A stretch of DNA of 64,000 nucleotides from an uncultured Flavobacteriales bacterium (GCA_937901255.1 CALCHN010000061.1:7438-71437), one strand, 5' to 3'. Shown: positions 26,814 to 35,667, numbered from the stretch's first letter. Notes: a model not told the origin generated them from the sequence alone. A program made the numbers and translations.

Positions 26814-26907
26814 ATGAAACGACCATGAGAAAAAACTTTCACTTAGAAAGAAATGACTACATGGGAGTTACATCTGACCGATTTAATAACAATAAAAATA
26901 TATACAG
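26814..26907 (+). promoter_or_regulatory. Conserved leader element, copy 1 (before the CoA-binding protein gene)
   Basis: 94 nt from ATGAAACGA to the start codon in ACAGATG. It shares with 48386-48477 the ordered words ATGAAACGA, CCAT, GAAAGA-ATGA, GAGTT-CATCT-ACCGA and TTTAA, and the same distance to the start codon. It contains mini-ORFs: MKRP* and a 28-residue frame from 26824 whose TGA overlaps the ATG of the main gene. Confidence 0.6.
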
Positions 26908-27270
26908 ATGAAAAAAACTTTGATATTAGGAGCAACTCCGAACCCCGAAAGATATGCCTACAAAGCTACTGCAAAATTGGCTCAACACGGACATGAAGTA
27001 GTGCCTGTGGGGATTAAAAAAGGCGAAATTGAAGGTTATGAAATTTTAACCAACCTGCCAACTCCAACTGATATTGATACTGTTACTTTGTACGTTGGTC
27101 CGGCACGACAAAAAGAATATTACGATTATGTAGTGAATCAAATTCATCCCAAACGAATTATTTTTAATCCAGGGACAGAAAATCCTGAATTAAAAAAACT
27201 TGCCGAAGAAAAAGGAATCGCTACCGAAGAAGCTTGTACTTTAGTGTTGTTGTCAATAGATAAGTACTAA
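26908..27270 (+). CDS. CoA-binding domain protein (YccU-like)
   Basis: A 120-residue single-domain Rossmann-fold protein of the CoA_binding_2 type. The N-terminal KKTLILGATPNPERYAYKA is the nucleotide/CoA-binding loop; IIFNPGTENPEL and EEACTLVLLS complete the fold. Such stand-alone proteins resemble the N-terminal part of succinyl-CoA synthetase alpha, but their role is not established. It is preceded by a 94-nt leader that it shares with the lipoprotein gene at 48478. It converges with pabB, the stops being 5 nt apart. Confidence 0.88.
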   Translation: MKKTLILGATPNPERYAYKATAKLAQHGHEVVPVGIKKGEIEGYEILTNLPTPTDIDTVTLYVGPARQKEYYDYVVNQIHPKRIIFNPGTENPELKKLAEEKGIATEEACTLVLLSIDKY

Positions 27271-27275
27271 TAAAT

Positions 27276-28505
27276 CTATCCTTTCAACACCTCTATCATA
27301 GCTTTGGCTTTGAGCAGGCATTCTTCGTATTCTTTTTCGGGAACAGATAAGGTAGTTATGGCTCCACCAACCATAAACGATAAATAATTGTTTTCTTGGT
27401 TGTATGTGATGCTGCGTATAACCACATTAAAATCAACATTTTTTTCTGGAGTAATATAACCTACTGTTCCAGAGTAAAGACCTCTTTTGGTGACTTCATA
27501 TTTTTCTATCAGCTGCATGGCACTTACTTTTGGAGCACCCGTCATAGAGCCCATAGGGAAAAGTGCATTGATAATTTCTTTAAAAGAGGTGTTTTCTTTT
27601 AAAGTTGCCCTAACGGTAGAAATCATTTGATGCACTTGCGGAAAAGTATAAATACCACAAAGTTCATCTACTTTTACGGATGCTTTTTGAGCAATTTTAG
27701 ATAAATCGTTACGCACTAAATCTACTATCATTACATTTTCGCTACGTTCTTTTTGGTCGTTAAAAAGAGCTTTTTTTAGCTGTTCATCTTCTTGTTGGTT
27801 TTCACCTCTTTTTATGGTTCCTTTTATAGGTTGAGAAATGATATCATTTCCTGTTTTTTGAATAAATCGTTCCGGAGAAGCACAAAGCAAATATTTATCA
27901 TCTTGTTTTACAAAGCAAGAGAAAGGTGTTGGTGATTTTTCGTTAAGCAAAAAATAATAGTCAATTGGGTTAATTGGTACATTTTCAGCATAAAATTCCT
28001 GACAAAAATTTACTTCATAAATATCGCCCAACTGGATGTGGTTTTTTAATGCTGTTACTTTTTCTAAATATTCCGTTTTGCTAATTCTACTTTTAACAGT
28101 TATAGGTTGTTTTGCTTCAACATCAGCTAATTTGTAAGTATTGATGTTATTAAGAATTGCATTGATTTCACTAATAGAATAATGTTCCTTATTGTAATGT
28201 AGTTGACTATTTTCTCCTTCTAACACAAAGAGTAATTGTGGGGTAAAAAAATGTTTTTCTGGAAATTGAATTCCATCAGGATGATTGGAGCTTAATTTTT
28301 CAATCTGATTTTTATAATCGTAGCTGATAAAGCCAAATTGCCAACTGTTTTCGTTACATTCGTTGTTATCGGAAATAGCAATAAAGCTTTTGGTTGATGA
28401 CTGGTTGCTATTAAGAAAAACAATGTTTTTTACATCGCTAAAATAGTGCAAAAGTTGTTGCTTAAAATAAATTTTGTTGGGTATTTTAATGTCTAAACAG
28501 TTCAC
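27276..28505 (-). CDS. pabB: Aminodeoxychorismate synthase component I / chorismate-binding enzyme
   Basis: 409 residues of the TrpE/PabB/MenF superfamily. Motifs of the chorismate-binding domain: SPERFIQ, QPIKGTIKRG (the PabB-type lysine), ENVMIVDLVRNDLSK, MGSMTGAPKVSAMQLIEKYE and the C-terminal VGGAITTLSVPEKEYEECLLKAKAM. The GSMTGAPK form and the short N-terminus favour PabB, which makes 4-amino-4-deoxychorismate for folate. No glutamine amidotransferase subunit is next to it. A RelE-type toxin gene ends 4 nt upstream of its start, so read-through from the TA promoter is possible. Confidence 0.88.
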   Translation of the reverse strand: MNCLDIKIPNKIYFKQQLLHYFSDVKNIVFLNSNQSSTKSFIAISDNNECNENSWQFGFISYDYKNQIEKLSSNHPDGIQFPEKHFFTPQLLFVLEGENSQLHYNKEHYSISEINAILNNINTYKLADVEAKQPITVKSRISKTEYLEKVTALKNHIQLGDIYEVNFCQEFYAENVPINPIDYYFLLNEKSPTPFSCFVKQDDKYLLCASPERFIQKTGNDIISQPIKGTIKRGENQQEDEQLKKALFNDQKERSENVMIVDLVRNDLSKIAQKASVKVDELCGIYTFPQVHQMISTVRATLKENTSFKEIINALFPMGSMTGAPKVSAMQLIEKYEVTKRGLYSGTVGYITPEKNVDFNVVIRSITYNQENNYLSFMVGGAITTLSVPEKEYEECLLKAKAMIEVLKG

Positions 28506-28509
28506 TTAA

Positions 28510-28776
28510 TTACGGAAACAAGTTGTAAATGTCATTTCTTTTAACAAATCTTGCTAAGATTACAATACTATCTTCATAATAAAAGCCTAAACGGTAATCG
28601 CCTATTCTAATTCGGTAAGCTGTAGGGTGACCTTTCATTTTTTTAAGATTTTTAATGTCTTCTAATTTTTTAACCTCGCTAATACTGTTAACTACAGCAA
28701 TAATTTTATCAATAAGCTTTTGGTCTTTGATTTTCTTTACATCTTTAGTGATTGCTTTAGAATAAATTATTTTCAT
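28510..28776 (-). CDS. RelE/ParE-type toxin
   Basis: 88 residues with the RelE-superfamily fold: an N-terminal strand (MKIIYSKAITKDVKKI), two helices with KDQKLIDKIIAVVNSI, then AYRIRIGDYRLGFYY and a final VILARFVKRNDIYNLFP. The conserved Arg/Tyr cluster (YRIRIGDYR) is where RelE toxins contact ribosome and mRNA. Its start overlaps the stop of the antitoxin gene by 4 nt. Predicted to arrest translation by mRNA cleavage when the antitoxin is lost; this is inferred from family. Confidence 0.85.
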   Translation of the reverse strand: MKIIYSKAITKDVKKIKDQKLIDKIIAVVNSISEVKKLEDIKNLKKMKGHPTAYRIRIGDYRLGFYYEDSIVILARFVKRNDIYNLFP

Positions 28777-29027
28777 TTTTCATTCAACGCTTTAAAAAAA
28801 TCGTCTTTACTCACAGTATCGTTAATATCTACTTGTTGCATTAGAAATAATAAACCCAAATCTTCTTTTTCTTCTGAAGTAAGATTTTTATAACGTTGTT
28901 TTTCTTTTTGTTGAACAAACCAACTTACTGCCTGTTCCATTAAGCCTTTAACACTCATGTCTTCTAGTGCCGCAATAATTTTAAGCTTAGTTAAAGTGGT
29001 TTCGTCTATGTCGATGTTTTTTCTCAT
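28773..29027 (-). CDS. Type II antitoxin of the RelE-type pair
   Basis: 84 residues. The N-terminus (MRKNIDIDETTLTKLKIIAA) resembles a ribbon-helix-helix DNA-binding domain; the C-terminal half is acidic and probably wraps the toxin (DINDTVSKDDFFKALNEK). It overlaps the toxin gene by 4 nt, the usual translationally coupled TA order of antitoxin then toxin. A 24-nt palindrome 22 nt upstream of its start is the likely autoregulatory operator. Confidence 0.82.
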   Translation of the reverse strand: MRKNIDIDETTLTKLKIIAALEDMSVKGLMEQAVSWFVQQKEKQRYKNLTSEEKEDLGLLFLMQQVDINDTVSKDDFFKALNEK

Positions 29028-29049
29028 ATATTAGAATTTAATATACAAA

Positions 29050-29073
29050 TATACACAATATATATTATGTATA
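29050..29073 (-). promoter_or_regulatory. Palindromic operator candidate of the toxin-antitoxin pair
   Basis: TATACACAATAT ATATTATGTATA is a 24-nt palindrome with one mismatched pair, in the AT-only promoter region of the antitoxin. Further TATA-type half-sites flank it, as expected for cooperative ribbon-helix-helix binding. The rest of the 29028-29133 gap has nothing else. Confidence 0.6.
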
Positions 29074-29133
29074 TAATATACTTTGCGTTATTTTAAGGTT
29101 TGTATTAGTTAAATTTAAAGTAAAAGTGTATAC

Positions 29134-30036
29134 TTATTTATTTTTTAATTGCTCATCAACTATTGCCAATCCTTCTTCAAAAGAGCAGGGACTATAGCCT
29201 AATTCATTAAAGGCTTTATCTAAAATAAATCCTGTTTTTGGAGGTCTTTTAGCAGCTTGATTTAAAGAACTTGATTTTATGGGTTGTAAATTACTTTTGT
29301 CGTAGCCATAGAAATCTGCTACACGATATACCAACTCAATAATGCTCATTAAATCTTTTCCCGAAAGATGAAAAATGCCTGTAGCTTGTTTTTCGGCAAT
29401 TAACCAACAGCCTATTGCTAAATCTTCTGCTAATGTTGGCGAACGAAATTGATCATTTACAATAGTAAGTGGGTCGCCTTTTTCTAAGGCTTGTTTTGCC
29501 CAAAGTACAATGTTAGAGCGGCTCATGTTTTCGGCTACTCCATAAACAATTATAGTACGGACGATGCTCCATTTGGTGTTGGCTTGTTGCACTAATTCTT
29601 CTGCTGCTAGTTTAGATTTTCCGTAATAACTTAGTGGATTGGCTTGGTCGGTTTCTTTGTAAGGACCATTTTCTCCATCAAAAACAAAATCGGTTGATAA
29701 ATGAACTAAATGAGCTTGATGTTCTTCAGCATATTTTATTAGAAATTCTACTGCAGTTACATTCAATTTCCAACATTCTTTTTGTAGCGATTCGCAGCTA
29801 TCCACATTGGTCATGGCAGCAGTATTGATTATGGTATCTGGTTTAAAGGAATTGAAAATTGTTGCTACTTCATTTTCATTTGTAATATCTAAACTTTGGT
29901 ATTGATAACCGTTTGTATTGCTTATTCGGTTTGCTCCTTTTGAAGTTGCTAATAGCGTAATTCCTTCTTTATTAGCTAATAAAGCAACTAATTTTTGTCC
30001 TAAAAGTCCGTTACTGCCGGTTATTAAAATTTTCAT
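29134..30036 (-). CDS. RmlD-like NAD(P)-dependent sugar-nucleotide reductase (SDR)
   Basis: 300 residues, extended short-chain dehydrogenase fold. The N-terminal KILITGSNGLLGQKLV is the dinucleotide-binding loop; the catalytic pair is in SYYGKSKLAAEELV (Tyr-x3-Lys), with LVHLSTDFVFDGENGPY before it, which is the RmlD signature. Relatives reduce dTDP-4-dehydrorhamnose or act on other nucleotide sugars for surface polysaccharide. No rml genes are next to it, so the substrate is not settled. It appears to be transcribed alone. Confidence 0.88.
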   Translation of the reverse strand: MKILITGSNGLLGQKLVALLANKEGITLLATSKGANRISNTNGYQYQSLDITNENEVATIFNSFKPDTIINTAAMTNVDSCESLQKECWKLNVTAVEFLIKYAEEHQAHLVHLSTDFVFDGENGPYKETDQANPLSYYGKSKLAAEELVQQANTKWSIVRTIIVYGVAENMSRSNIVLWAKQALEKGDPLTIVNDQFRSPTLAEDLAIGCWLIAEKQATGIFHLSGKDLMSIIELVYRVADFYGYDKSNLQPIKSSSLNQAAKRPPKTGFILDKAFNELGYSPCSFEEGLAIVDEQLKNK

Positions 30037-30077
30037 CTCTTAAATTAATTATTCATTATTTCACTACCCCTAAAATT

Positions 30078-30214
30078 AACCACATAGCAACATAGTTTTT
30101 ATTAGCTCAAAAAGTTAAACTTAAGGTTCAGATAGCTTGTTTCCATAAAATGGAAACACTATACGGTTCTATAATTATCTTTACGGTCATGTTGTGCTAT
30201 TTATCTATGTGGTT
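30078..30214 (-). repeat. AACCACATAG element, copy 3 (orientation B)
   Basis: 137 bp between two minus-strand genes. Ends AACCACATAG/CTATGTGGTT and the TTTCCATAAAATGGAAAC centre are intact; the arm that reads CTTTGTGTTGC in other copies has diverged to CTATACGGTTC. The rest of the gap 30037-30301 shows nothing else. Confidence 0.85.
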
Positions 30215-30301
30215 TAAGATTTGAAAATAGGTATTTTCTTATCCAAAACTCTTGGTAAAATTAGAAAATCAATACGTATAAAACTAATGTGGTAGCAGCT
30301 A

Positions 30302-32431
30302 TTAAAAAGTAAACCTCAATTGAATTTTTATATCCGAACGATGATTTCCTTGAATTTCTTCTAGTCCGCTACCAATGGTGTCCACATTTTCGAAATAAGT
30401 AAGGGCGTAACGCAACCATAAATCTATCCCTTTTCTAAATTGATACCTTGTGGTAAGGTAGGTTCTAACACCTCTATTATAGTATGCCGGGATAGAAAAG
30501 GAATACAACACATCATTCTCATAAGCATAAATTCTACTACTATAGGAGTCAGTATCAAAAAGTCCGTAGCGGAAAGAAAAAGAAAAAGGACTGCTCTTGG
30601 GTTTGTAAATCACATCTTGATATACTAAATATCCTGTTTCAAAAACGGATTCTTGCAAATCGTAATTGATTAGTTCTACTCTCCCTTTTAATTTTACAGC
30701 ATCGGTAATTTGATAGGAGTAATTGAAACGATAGTTGGTTTGGGTTTCATCTACTAAATAATCTATATCATCCACTTCTATTGGTGTACTTTTATCTCTT
30801 AAGCGTTGTCTAATTCTAACATACATTTCCAATTTTCTGGATGGACGGTAATTTAACTGTGTAATATACTGATGTCCTTTAGAAGGAGCGTCAATGCCAT
30901 AACGCAACCAACCAAAGCTAAATTGGTCATAATAAGCTGTGAGCGAAAAACTTTTACCCATTTTAGCAATAATCCCGGTGTATAGACCTCTTTCATTTTC
31001 GTTGACAGAGTTTTCCCCAATAGCAGCACTGGAAATAGGTTGAAAATCTCTATCGAAATTTCTATATAAAACAGCTAAAGAAAGTTTAGGGTCGAGCATT
31101 ACAATTGCTCCGGAAGTTATAGCTTTTCCTGCATCTATACTTTGACTTACTTCTCCAAAAAAATTGAAATTTCTGTAAATCCAATTGTAATCCAACCCTA
31201 CTTTTGCTTGTTCACTTTCCTGAGCTCTAAATTGACTATACGGTTGAATGGTTCTTTCAAACTTTGCATCTATTTTGCTAAAAACACCTGTTGCACCAAC
31301 ATTTAAGCTTCTAGTTTTATAAGCAACGTGTCCGCCCATTTGTTGTTGGGTAATAGCATCTTGGTCGTCTAATTCGTTGATAGTTCGGTGAAAACCTGTT
31401 TGTTGCAACGATGAAATAGATAAGCCTTCTTGGTTGATGGCTTCAATTTCTTCTTGCGATAACCCGGAAGTATCTTGTGTGAGAACATTTCCATCTACTT
31501 TTTTGTAGGAATAAAAACCCGTAACTTCAAACTTGCCCAATTCGTAGGTTAATCCACCACCTCTTAAAAACAAAGTTTCATCTACCGATGCATAAGGTCT
31601 TAGTCCAGTAGCACTTCTCTTTATCATTAATATATCAGCTCCTTTACCAAAAGCTCTTCCCGACCAAAAAGTTAAGCCTTGACCAAATTGAGCTTGAAAA
31701 TCACCCAACGCAATTTGCTTAAATTTCCCTCTGTTTCTTAAAAATAAGTGTGCCGAATAGAAATCAAAACCATTTTTTTGCGTGCCTGTAAAAAATTCCT
31801 CTCCCGGATCTTTTTCTGCCGTAATTCCAAAACTTACATGGTTGCCATATTTATATCGATAACGAGTAAAAATACGTTCGTTAGTACCCAAATACCTTGA
31901 GTTTGGACTTGCCGCCAATGCTGAATCGGTAGTGGGGCTATAGCCTTTTTTCTCTTCCAACACTTTTTCTACTCTTACAAAATATTGGTTACTACCATTT
32001 TTCAGCAGTTCTTTAAAAGTAAGTTGAGCAGTATTAATATCAGTACTAACTTTTACAAATGGGAGAATTAATTTAATACTTTCCATATCAAAACCTTCAA
32101 CGGTTTGTAATTCTTCTAACGCCATTAGTTTGCCGTTTTTTTCAATATGAATCAGTAAATTATTGATTTGAATATCGTTAAGTAAACTCAACGACCTTAA
32201 CTCATCTACATCTGCTCTATTTAGGTTTAATGGTTTTTCGTAATAAAATGAAAGTTGATCAAAAATGGTGGTATAATCGGCATCAGGATTTTCATCCGAT
32301 TCGGACAAGTATTCCACCCTTGTTTCTATAATTTGATTTTTCTCATCCTCACGGTTTTGAGCTTGAGTTTGGTTCAAGCAAAAAATAAGAAAAAACAAAA
32401 AGAATAGTATGTTTTTTAAGTTCTTCAACAT
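30302..32431 (-). CDS. Exported helix-hairpin-helix protein with C-terminal beta-barrel
   Basis: 709 residues: a signal peptide (about 1-24, ending QTQAQ), tandem helix-hairpin-helix motifs of the ComEA type (about 55-130; LNLNRADVDELRSLSLL, LEELQTVEGFDMESIKLIL), then a long strand-rich region with alternating aromatic residues through to a terminal KIQLRFTF strand, typical of a 14-18 strand outer-membrane barrel. HHH-plus-barrel proteins recur in Bacteroidota; a role in DNA uptake is possible but unproven. It begins directly after the next gene's stop (no gap) and is therefore co-transcribed with the outer-membrane protein upstream. Confidence 0.85.
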   Translation of the reverse strand: MLKNLKNILFFLFFLIFCLNQTQAQNREDEKNQIIETRVEYLSESDENPDADYTTIFDQLSFYYEKPLNLNRADVDELRSLSLLNDIQINNLLIHIEKNGKLMALEELQTVEGFDMESIKLILPFVKVSTDINTAQLTFKELLKNGSNQYFVRVEKVLEEKKGYSPTTDSALAASPNSRYLGTNERIFTRYRYKYGNHVSFGITAEKDPGEEFFTGTQKNGFDFYSAHLFLRNRGKFKQIALGDFQAQFGQGLTFWSGRAFGKGADILMIKRSATGLRPYASVDETLFLRGGGLTYELGKFEVTGFYSYKKVDGNVLTQDTSGLSQEEIEAINQEGLSISSLQQTGFHRTINELDDQDAITQQQMGGHVAYKTRSLNVGATGVFSKIDAKFERTIQPYSQFRAQESEQAKVGLDYNWIYRNFNFFGEVSQSIDAGKAITSGAIVMLDPKLSLAVLYRNFDRDFQPISSAAIGENSVNENERGLYTGIIAKMGKSFSLTAYYDQFSFGWLRYGIDAPSKGHQYITQLNYRPSRKLEMYVRIRQRLRDKSTPIEVDDIDYLVDETQTNYRFNYSYQITDAVKLKGRVELINYDLQESVFETGYLVYQDVIYKPKSSPFSFSFRYGLFDTDSYSSRIYAYENDVLYSFSIPAYYNRGVRTYLTTRYQFRKGIDLWLRYALTYFENVDTIGSGLEEIQGNHRSDIKIQLRFTF

Positions 32432-33289
32432 TTAAAAATCTGTTTTTACTTTGTTAGAAGATTTGGAATCAGATTTTTTGTATATCAGCGAAATTCCGGG
32501 AGTCATACCTAATGTTTGGTGGAAAGAGGATGAAGCTTCCAGAATAAAGTTTTTCATAATTAAACCAAAACCAAAAGCACTAGAGGTTGGATTGTTAGAA
32601 ATTCCACCTCTTACATACAGAATATCTATAATATGGTATTCAATTCCGAATTTCACAACAGGGTCAAAATCAACATCTTTTTCAGTTTCTAAAGCAAAAA
32701 TTAATTTATCAGAAAAACGATAATCTAAACCTAACTTCATTATTGTAGGAATGCGTTCATTGTCGTATTCAGCTAATTTGCTTCGGGTAGGATTATAAAT
32801 GTGAGCTCCTAATGTAATCTCGTTACTTAATTTTCCAATAAGTCCAACAGCACCAGTAACACTGTTTTTGCTGCCAAATTCTTGCGTTAAGCTGGTTCTT
32901 AAATAGTTCATTTGCACACCTACTGCAAACCGCTCGCTAAATTTTAATCCGTAGGAAAGCCCGGCTCGGGTTTCCATAAATTCGGTAAAGCCAAAAGAAG
33001 CGATACTTACCCCAAAAGCTCCTGTTTTGGTGGGTAACACAAAAGCTCCTGCTTTGTAACTGGTTTCTTTTAGTAAAAATCGGTTTTCGTAATACAATCC
33101 GGCACTTAAATCTTCAACAAAACCTAATCCTGCTTGGTTGTTGTTGGTTGACCACAAATCGGAAAGCGTGGTGGTAATTCCGCCCATAGCGGTTGAACGA
33201 GCTCCAATAGGGTCGTTTATTACTTGAGCAGTAGAATTCTTAATGCCTGCAAAGCATAAAAGTGCGGTTATCAGTAAAAATTTATTCAT
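32432..33289 (-). CDS. Outer-membrane beta-barrel protein, PorV/FadL-like
   Basis: 285 residues. A signal peptide (about 1-21, ending STAQ) is followed by DPIGARSTAMGGITTTLSDLW and NNQAGLGF, the hairpin characteristic of the FadL/PorV/UPF0164 group, then alternating strands (GVQMNYLRTS, KLGLDYRFSDKL, RGGISNNPTSSAFGFGL). A pore or cell-surface-assembly role is likely. It shares an operon with a small membrane protein upstream (8-nt overlap) and the HHH/barrel protein downstream. It could be a paralogue of the type IX shuttle PorV; that cannot be decided here. Confidence 0.78.
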   Translation of the reverse strand: MNKFLLITALLCFAGIKNSTAQVINDPIGARSTAMGGITTTLSDLWSTNNNQAGLGFVEDLSAGLYYENRFLLKETSYKAGAFVLPTKTGAFGVSIASFGFTEFMETRAGLSYGLKFSERFAVGVQMNYLRTSLTQEFGSKNSVTGAVGLIGKLSNEITLGAHIYNPTRSKLAEYDNERIPTIMKLGLDYRFSDKLIFALETEKDVDFDPVVKFGIEYHIIDILYVRGGISNNPTSSAFGFGLIMKNFILEASSSFHQTLGMTPGISLIYKKSDSKSSNKVKTDF

Positions 33290-33497
33290 TAGCAGCTTCT
33301 TCTTTTTTCTTACTAAGAATGTAAATAATAGGTAAAATTCCTACGGTATTAAAAATGGCGATACATACAAACCAAACTAAGTCGTTGTTTCTGGCAGATT
33401 TCCATAAGCCTATTAATTTCCAAATGCCATCCCAAATGGCAACAATAACAATTAATGTTATGATAATAGGATTGGTAAGTAGTTCAAGGTTTTCCAT
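33282..33497 (-). CDS. Small two-helix membrane protein (DUF5652-like)
   Basis: 71 residues with two membrane helices (about 8-31 and 40-62; FVCIAIFNTVGILPIIYIL) around a short loop KSARNNDLVW, and a charged Lys/Glu tail. This pattern matches the small DUF5652 family. Function unknown. Its 3' end overlaps the outer-membrane-protein gene by 8 nt. Confidence 0.75.
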   Translation of the reverse strand: MENLELLTNPIIITLIVIVAIWDGIWKLIGLWKSARNNDLVWFVCIAIFNTVGILPIIYILSKKKEEAANE

Positions 33498-33523
33498 AAG
33501 TTTAAATTTAAGTGTTAGTTATT

Positions 33524-33572
33524 AGCCCCTCCCAACCTCCCCGAAGGGGAGGAGTATCCAACACACAAAGCC
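33524..33572 (+). repeat. Palindromic repeat C, intergenic copy 1
   Basis: 49 nt: AGCCCCTCCCAACCTCCCC, a short GAA loop, GGGGAGGAG, then AACACACAAAGCC. It nearly equals 52306-52354. The remainder of the 33498-33657 gap is AT-rich without assignable features. Confidence 0.85.
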
Positions 33573-33657
33573 TTTATTTATATTTTAAGTTACTCATTAT
33601 TTGTTGTTTACTATTAACTGATAACATTTAACTATTAACAGTTTAAAAATCAAAATT

Positions 33658-34263
33658 TTAATTTTTATTTGTTTTTATTTTATTCCAGGTGTGGTACATT
33701 TTTTCTTGCTCGGGTCGGTTGGGTTCTTCTTCTGTAAGTGGTTCGCAAGGTTTTAGTGTGGCATACGCTTCTTTTGGTAATGCCTGATAAAGTTGTGTTC
33801 CTTTGGTTTTCCAAGCCATCATTTCATCACTTACTTTTTTAATAATTTTTGCAGGATTTCCTACCACTAAACTTCTTTTTTCAATTTCCATTTTGGCAGG
33901 AACAAAACACAATGCACCAATAATGCATTCGTCTTCAATAATTACATCATCCATTACTACGCTGTTCATACCTACCAAGCAATTTTTGCCTATGGTTGCT
34001 CCATGTATAATGGCTCCATGTCCGATATGAGCTCCTTCGTGTAATATTACGGTAGTGCCCGGAAACATGTGTATGGTGCAGTTTTCTTGCACATTACAGC
34101 CGTCTTTAATGATTATTTTTCCCCAATCGCCACGAATAGCAGCCCCCGGACCAACATATACATCTGCTCCTATAATTACATTGCCTGTTACAGCTGCCTG
34201 AGGATGCACAAAAGCAGTGGGATGAACCACAGGCTTAAAACCATTAAACTCGTAAATCGCCAT
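33658..34263 (-). CDS. Gamma-carbonic-anhydrase-like hexapeptide protein (PaaY/CaiE type)
   Basis: 201 residues forming a left-handed beta-helix of hexapeptide repeats (AAVTGNVIIGADVYVGPGAAI, IIKDGCNVQENCTIH). Metal-ligand histidines are visible in CTIHMFPGTT and EGAHIGHGAIIHG. Relatives include PaaY thioesterase, CaiE and gamma-class carbonic anhydrases. The enzymatic activity of this branch is often unknown. It appears monocistronic, with a repeat-containing region upstream. Confidence 0.88.
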   Translation of the reverse strand: MAIYEFNGFKPVVHPTAFVHPQAAVTGNVIIGADVYVGPGAAIRGDWGKIIIKDGCNVQENCTIHMFPGTTVILHEGAHIGHGAIIHGATIGKNCLVGMNSVVMDDVIIEDECIIGALCFVPAKMEIEKRSLVVGNPAKIIKKVSDEMMAWKTKGTQLYQALPKEAYATLKPCEPLTEEEPNRPEQEKMYHTWNKIKTNKN

Positions 34264-34406
34264 TTATCAATTTTTATAACTGTAAATGTAAATAAAAGGA
34301 ATCTTTTATGGAAGAAGCAAGGTTATTTTTTTGTTATGGATGTTTTTTTGGAAAATAACAACTAATACTACTTACTCGGTATAGCAGAGCGGGTTTACAG
34401 AAATTT

Positions 34407-34551
34407 AACCACATAGGAGAAACATAGTTTTTATTAGCTCAAAAAAGTTAAAGCTAAGTTTCAGATAGTTTGTTTCCATAAAATGGAAACACTTTGTGTT
34501 GCTAAAAATCTTCTAATTAGCCGCTATGGAATTCTATGTGTCTATGTGGTT
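34407..34551 (-). repeat. AACCACATAG element, copy 4 (orientation B)
   Basis: 145 bp, with complete ends, the TTTCCATAAAATGGAAAC centre and CTTTGTGTTGC arm. It lies between two minus-strand genes; 34577-34592 next to it holds a small CAAGCG/CGCTTG hairpin. The rest of the 34264-34596 gap shows nothing. Confidence 0.85.
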
Positions 34552-34596
34552 TAAGTCGTTACTGTCTCCGCTACTTCAAGCGTCCACGCTTGGAGT

Positions 34597-35667
34597 TTAT
34601 AAATTTTCATCTTTTTTCCTCGCATCCTTAAGCAAATCGTATTTTTTTTGTTTGCTTTTCCATCTGTCTAACGCATATTTTTGCATGTCGTCAACCCTGT
34701 CTTTTTCGTCAATAATTTCAAAACCTAATAATGATTCTATAATATCTTCAAGGGTAGTTATGCCGTCCATTCCACCATAATTATCAATAACTAATGAGAT
34801 ATGTTCACGTTTGGCTAACATTTCATCCCAAGCATTAAATAAAGTGGTAGATTTTGGGAATGTTATAATTTCTCTTTTAATGTCTTTCAATTTTAAGTCG
34901 AACTGGTCTTCAGCTAATTTTTCAAAAACGATGGTTCTTAAAACGTAACCGCTTATATTATCTTTATTAGTTTGATAGATGGGTATTCTTGAAAAATGTA
35001 AAAACTCCTTGTTTTTTAAGAATTCTTGTAAGGTCATTTCTTCGTTGGCAATAACTACAACAACTCTTGGAGTCATTATTTCTGAGACTTTTATGCTTTT
35101 TAGTTTAATTAAGTTCTGAATAATTTTATTTTCTTTATCTGCAAAAATACCTTCTTGAGTGCCTATACTTGCCAATGCTGAAATTTCTTCTCTACTGGTA
35201 GTTAATTCTACTTTACTTCTCGCTAATAATCTTGTAAGTAAAGAAGATATGATAACAAGCGGATAGGTTAAAATGATGGAAACATTAATTAGTTTTGAAG
35301 TAACACCTACAAGCTCTTTGCTATAATTAGCTCCTAATGTTTTAGGAATAATTTCGGTAAAAACTAATATTAAAATGGTTAATACAGCTGAAACAATTCC
35401 AAAATAAGCATCTCCAAAAACAATGGTAGCTTGTGCACCTACGCCTGCAGCCCCAACGGTATGGGCAACAGTATTAAGAGAAAGTATGGCAGAAAGTGGT
35501 TTATCAATGTCTTCTTTTAGTTTAATCATGCTCTCGGCACTTCTATCTCCATTTTCAAGTTTTGATTTTAAGTAAGATATGGGAACAGATAATAATACTG
35601 CCTCCATTATAGAACATAAAAAAGAAATAACTAGAGCAATGAATAAATAAATGAATAAAAGTGTCAT
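34597..35667 (-). CDS. CNNM/DUF21 and CBS-domain membrane protein (HlyC/CorC-type)
   Basis: 356 residues. The N-terminal DUF21 domain (about 1-170) has three to four membrane helices (LLFIYLFIALVISFLCSI, GDAYFGIVSAVLTILILVF) with EIIPKTLGA, followed by a CBS pair (about 200-320; MTPRVVVVIANEEM, SLVIDNYGGMDGITTLEDI). It belongs to the CNNM/CorB group proposed to move Mg2+ or Co2+. It lacks the extra C-terminal CorC_HlyC domain of longer relatives. The promoter region upstream shares a divergent gap with a TIR-like gene. Confidence 0.9.
   Translation of the reverse strand: MTLLFIYLFIALVISFLCSIMEAVLLSVPISYLKSKLENGDRSAESMIKLKEDIDKPLSAILSLNTVAHTVGAAGVGAQATIVFGDAYFGIVSAVLTILILVFTEIIPKTLGANYSKELVGVTSKLINVSIILTYPLVIISSLLTRLLARSKVELTTSREEISALASIGTQEGIFADKENKIIQNLIKLKSIKVSEIMTPRVVVVIANEEMTLQEFLKNKEFLHFSRIPIYQTNKDNISGYVLRTIVFEKLAEDQFDLKLKDIKREIITFPKSTTLFNAWDEMLAKREHISLVIDNYGGMDGITTLEDIIESLLGFEIIDEKDRVDDMQKYALDRWKSKQKKYDLLKDARKKDENL

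Noticed and set aside
32432..33289. Assigning this gene as the type IX protein PorV
   Set aside because: It shares the general FadL/PorV N-terminal hairpin, but it is shorter and not in a por context.
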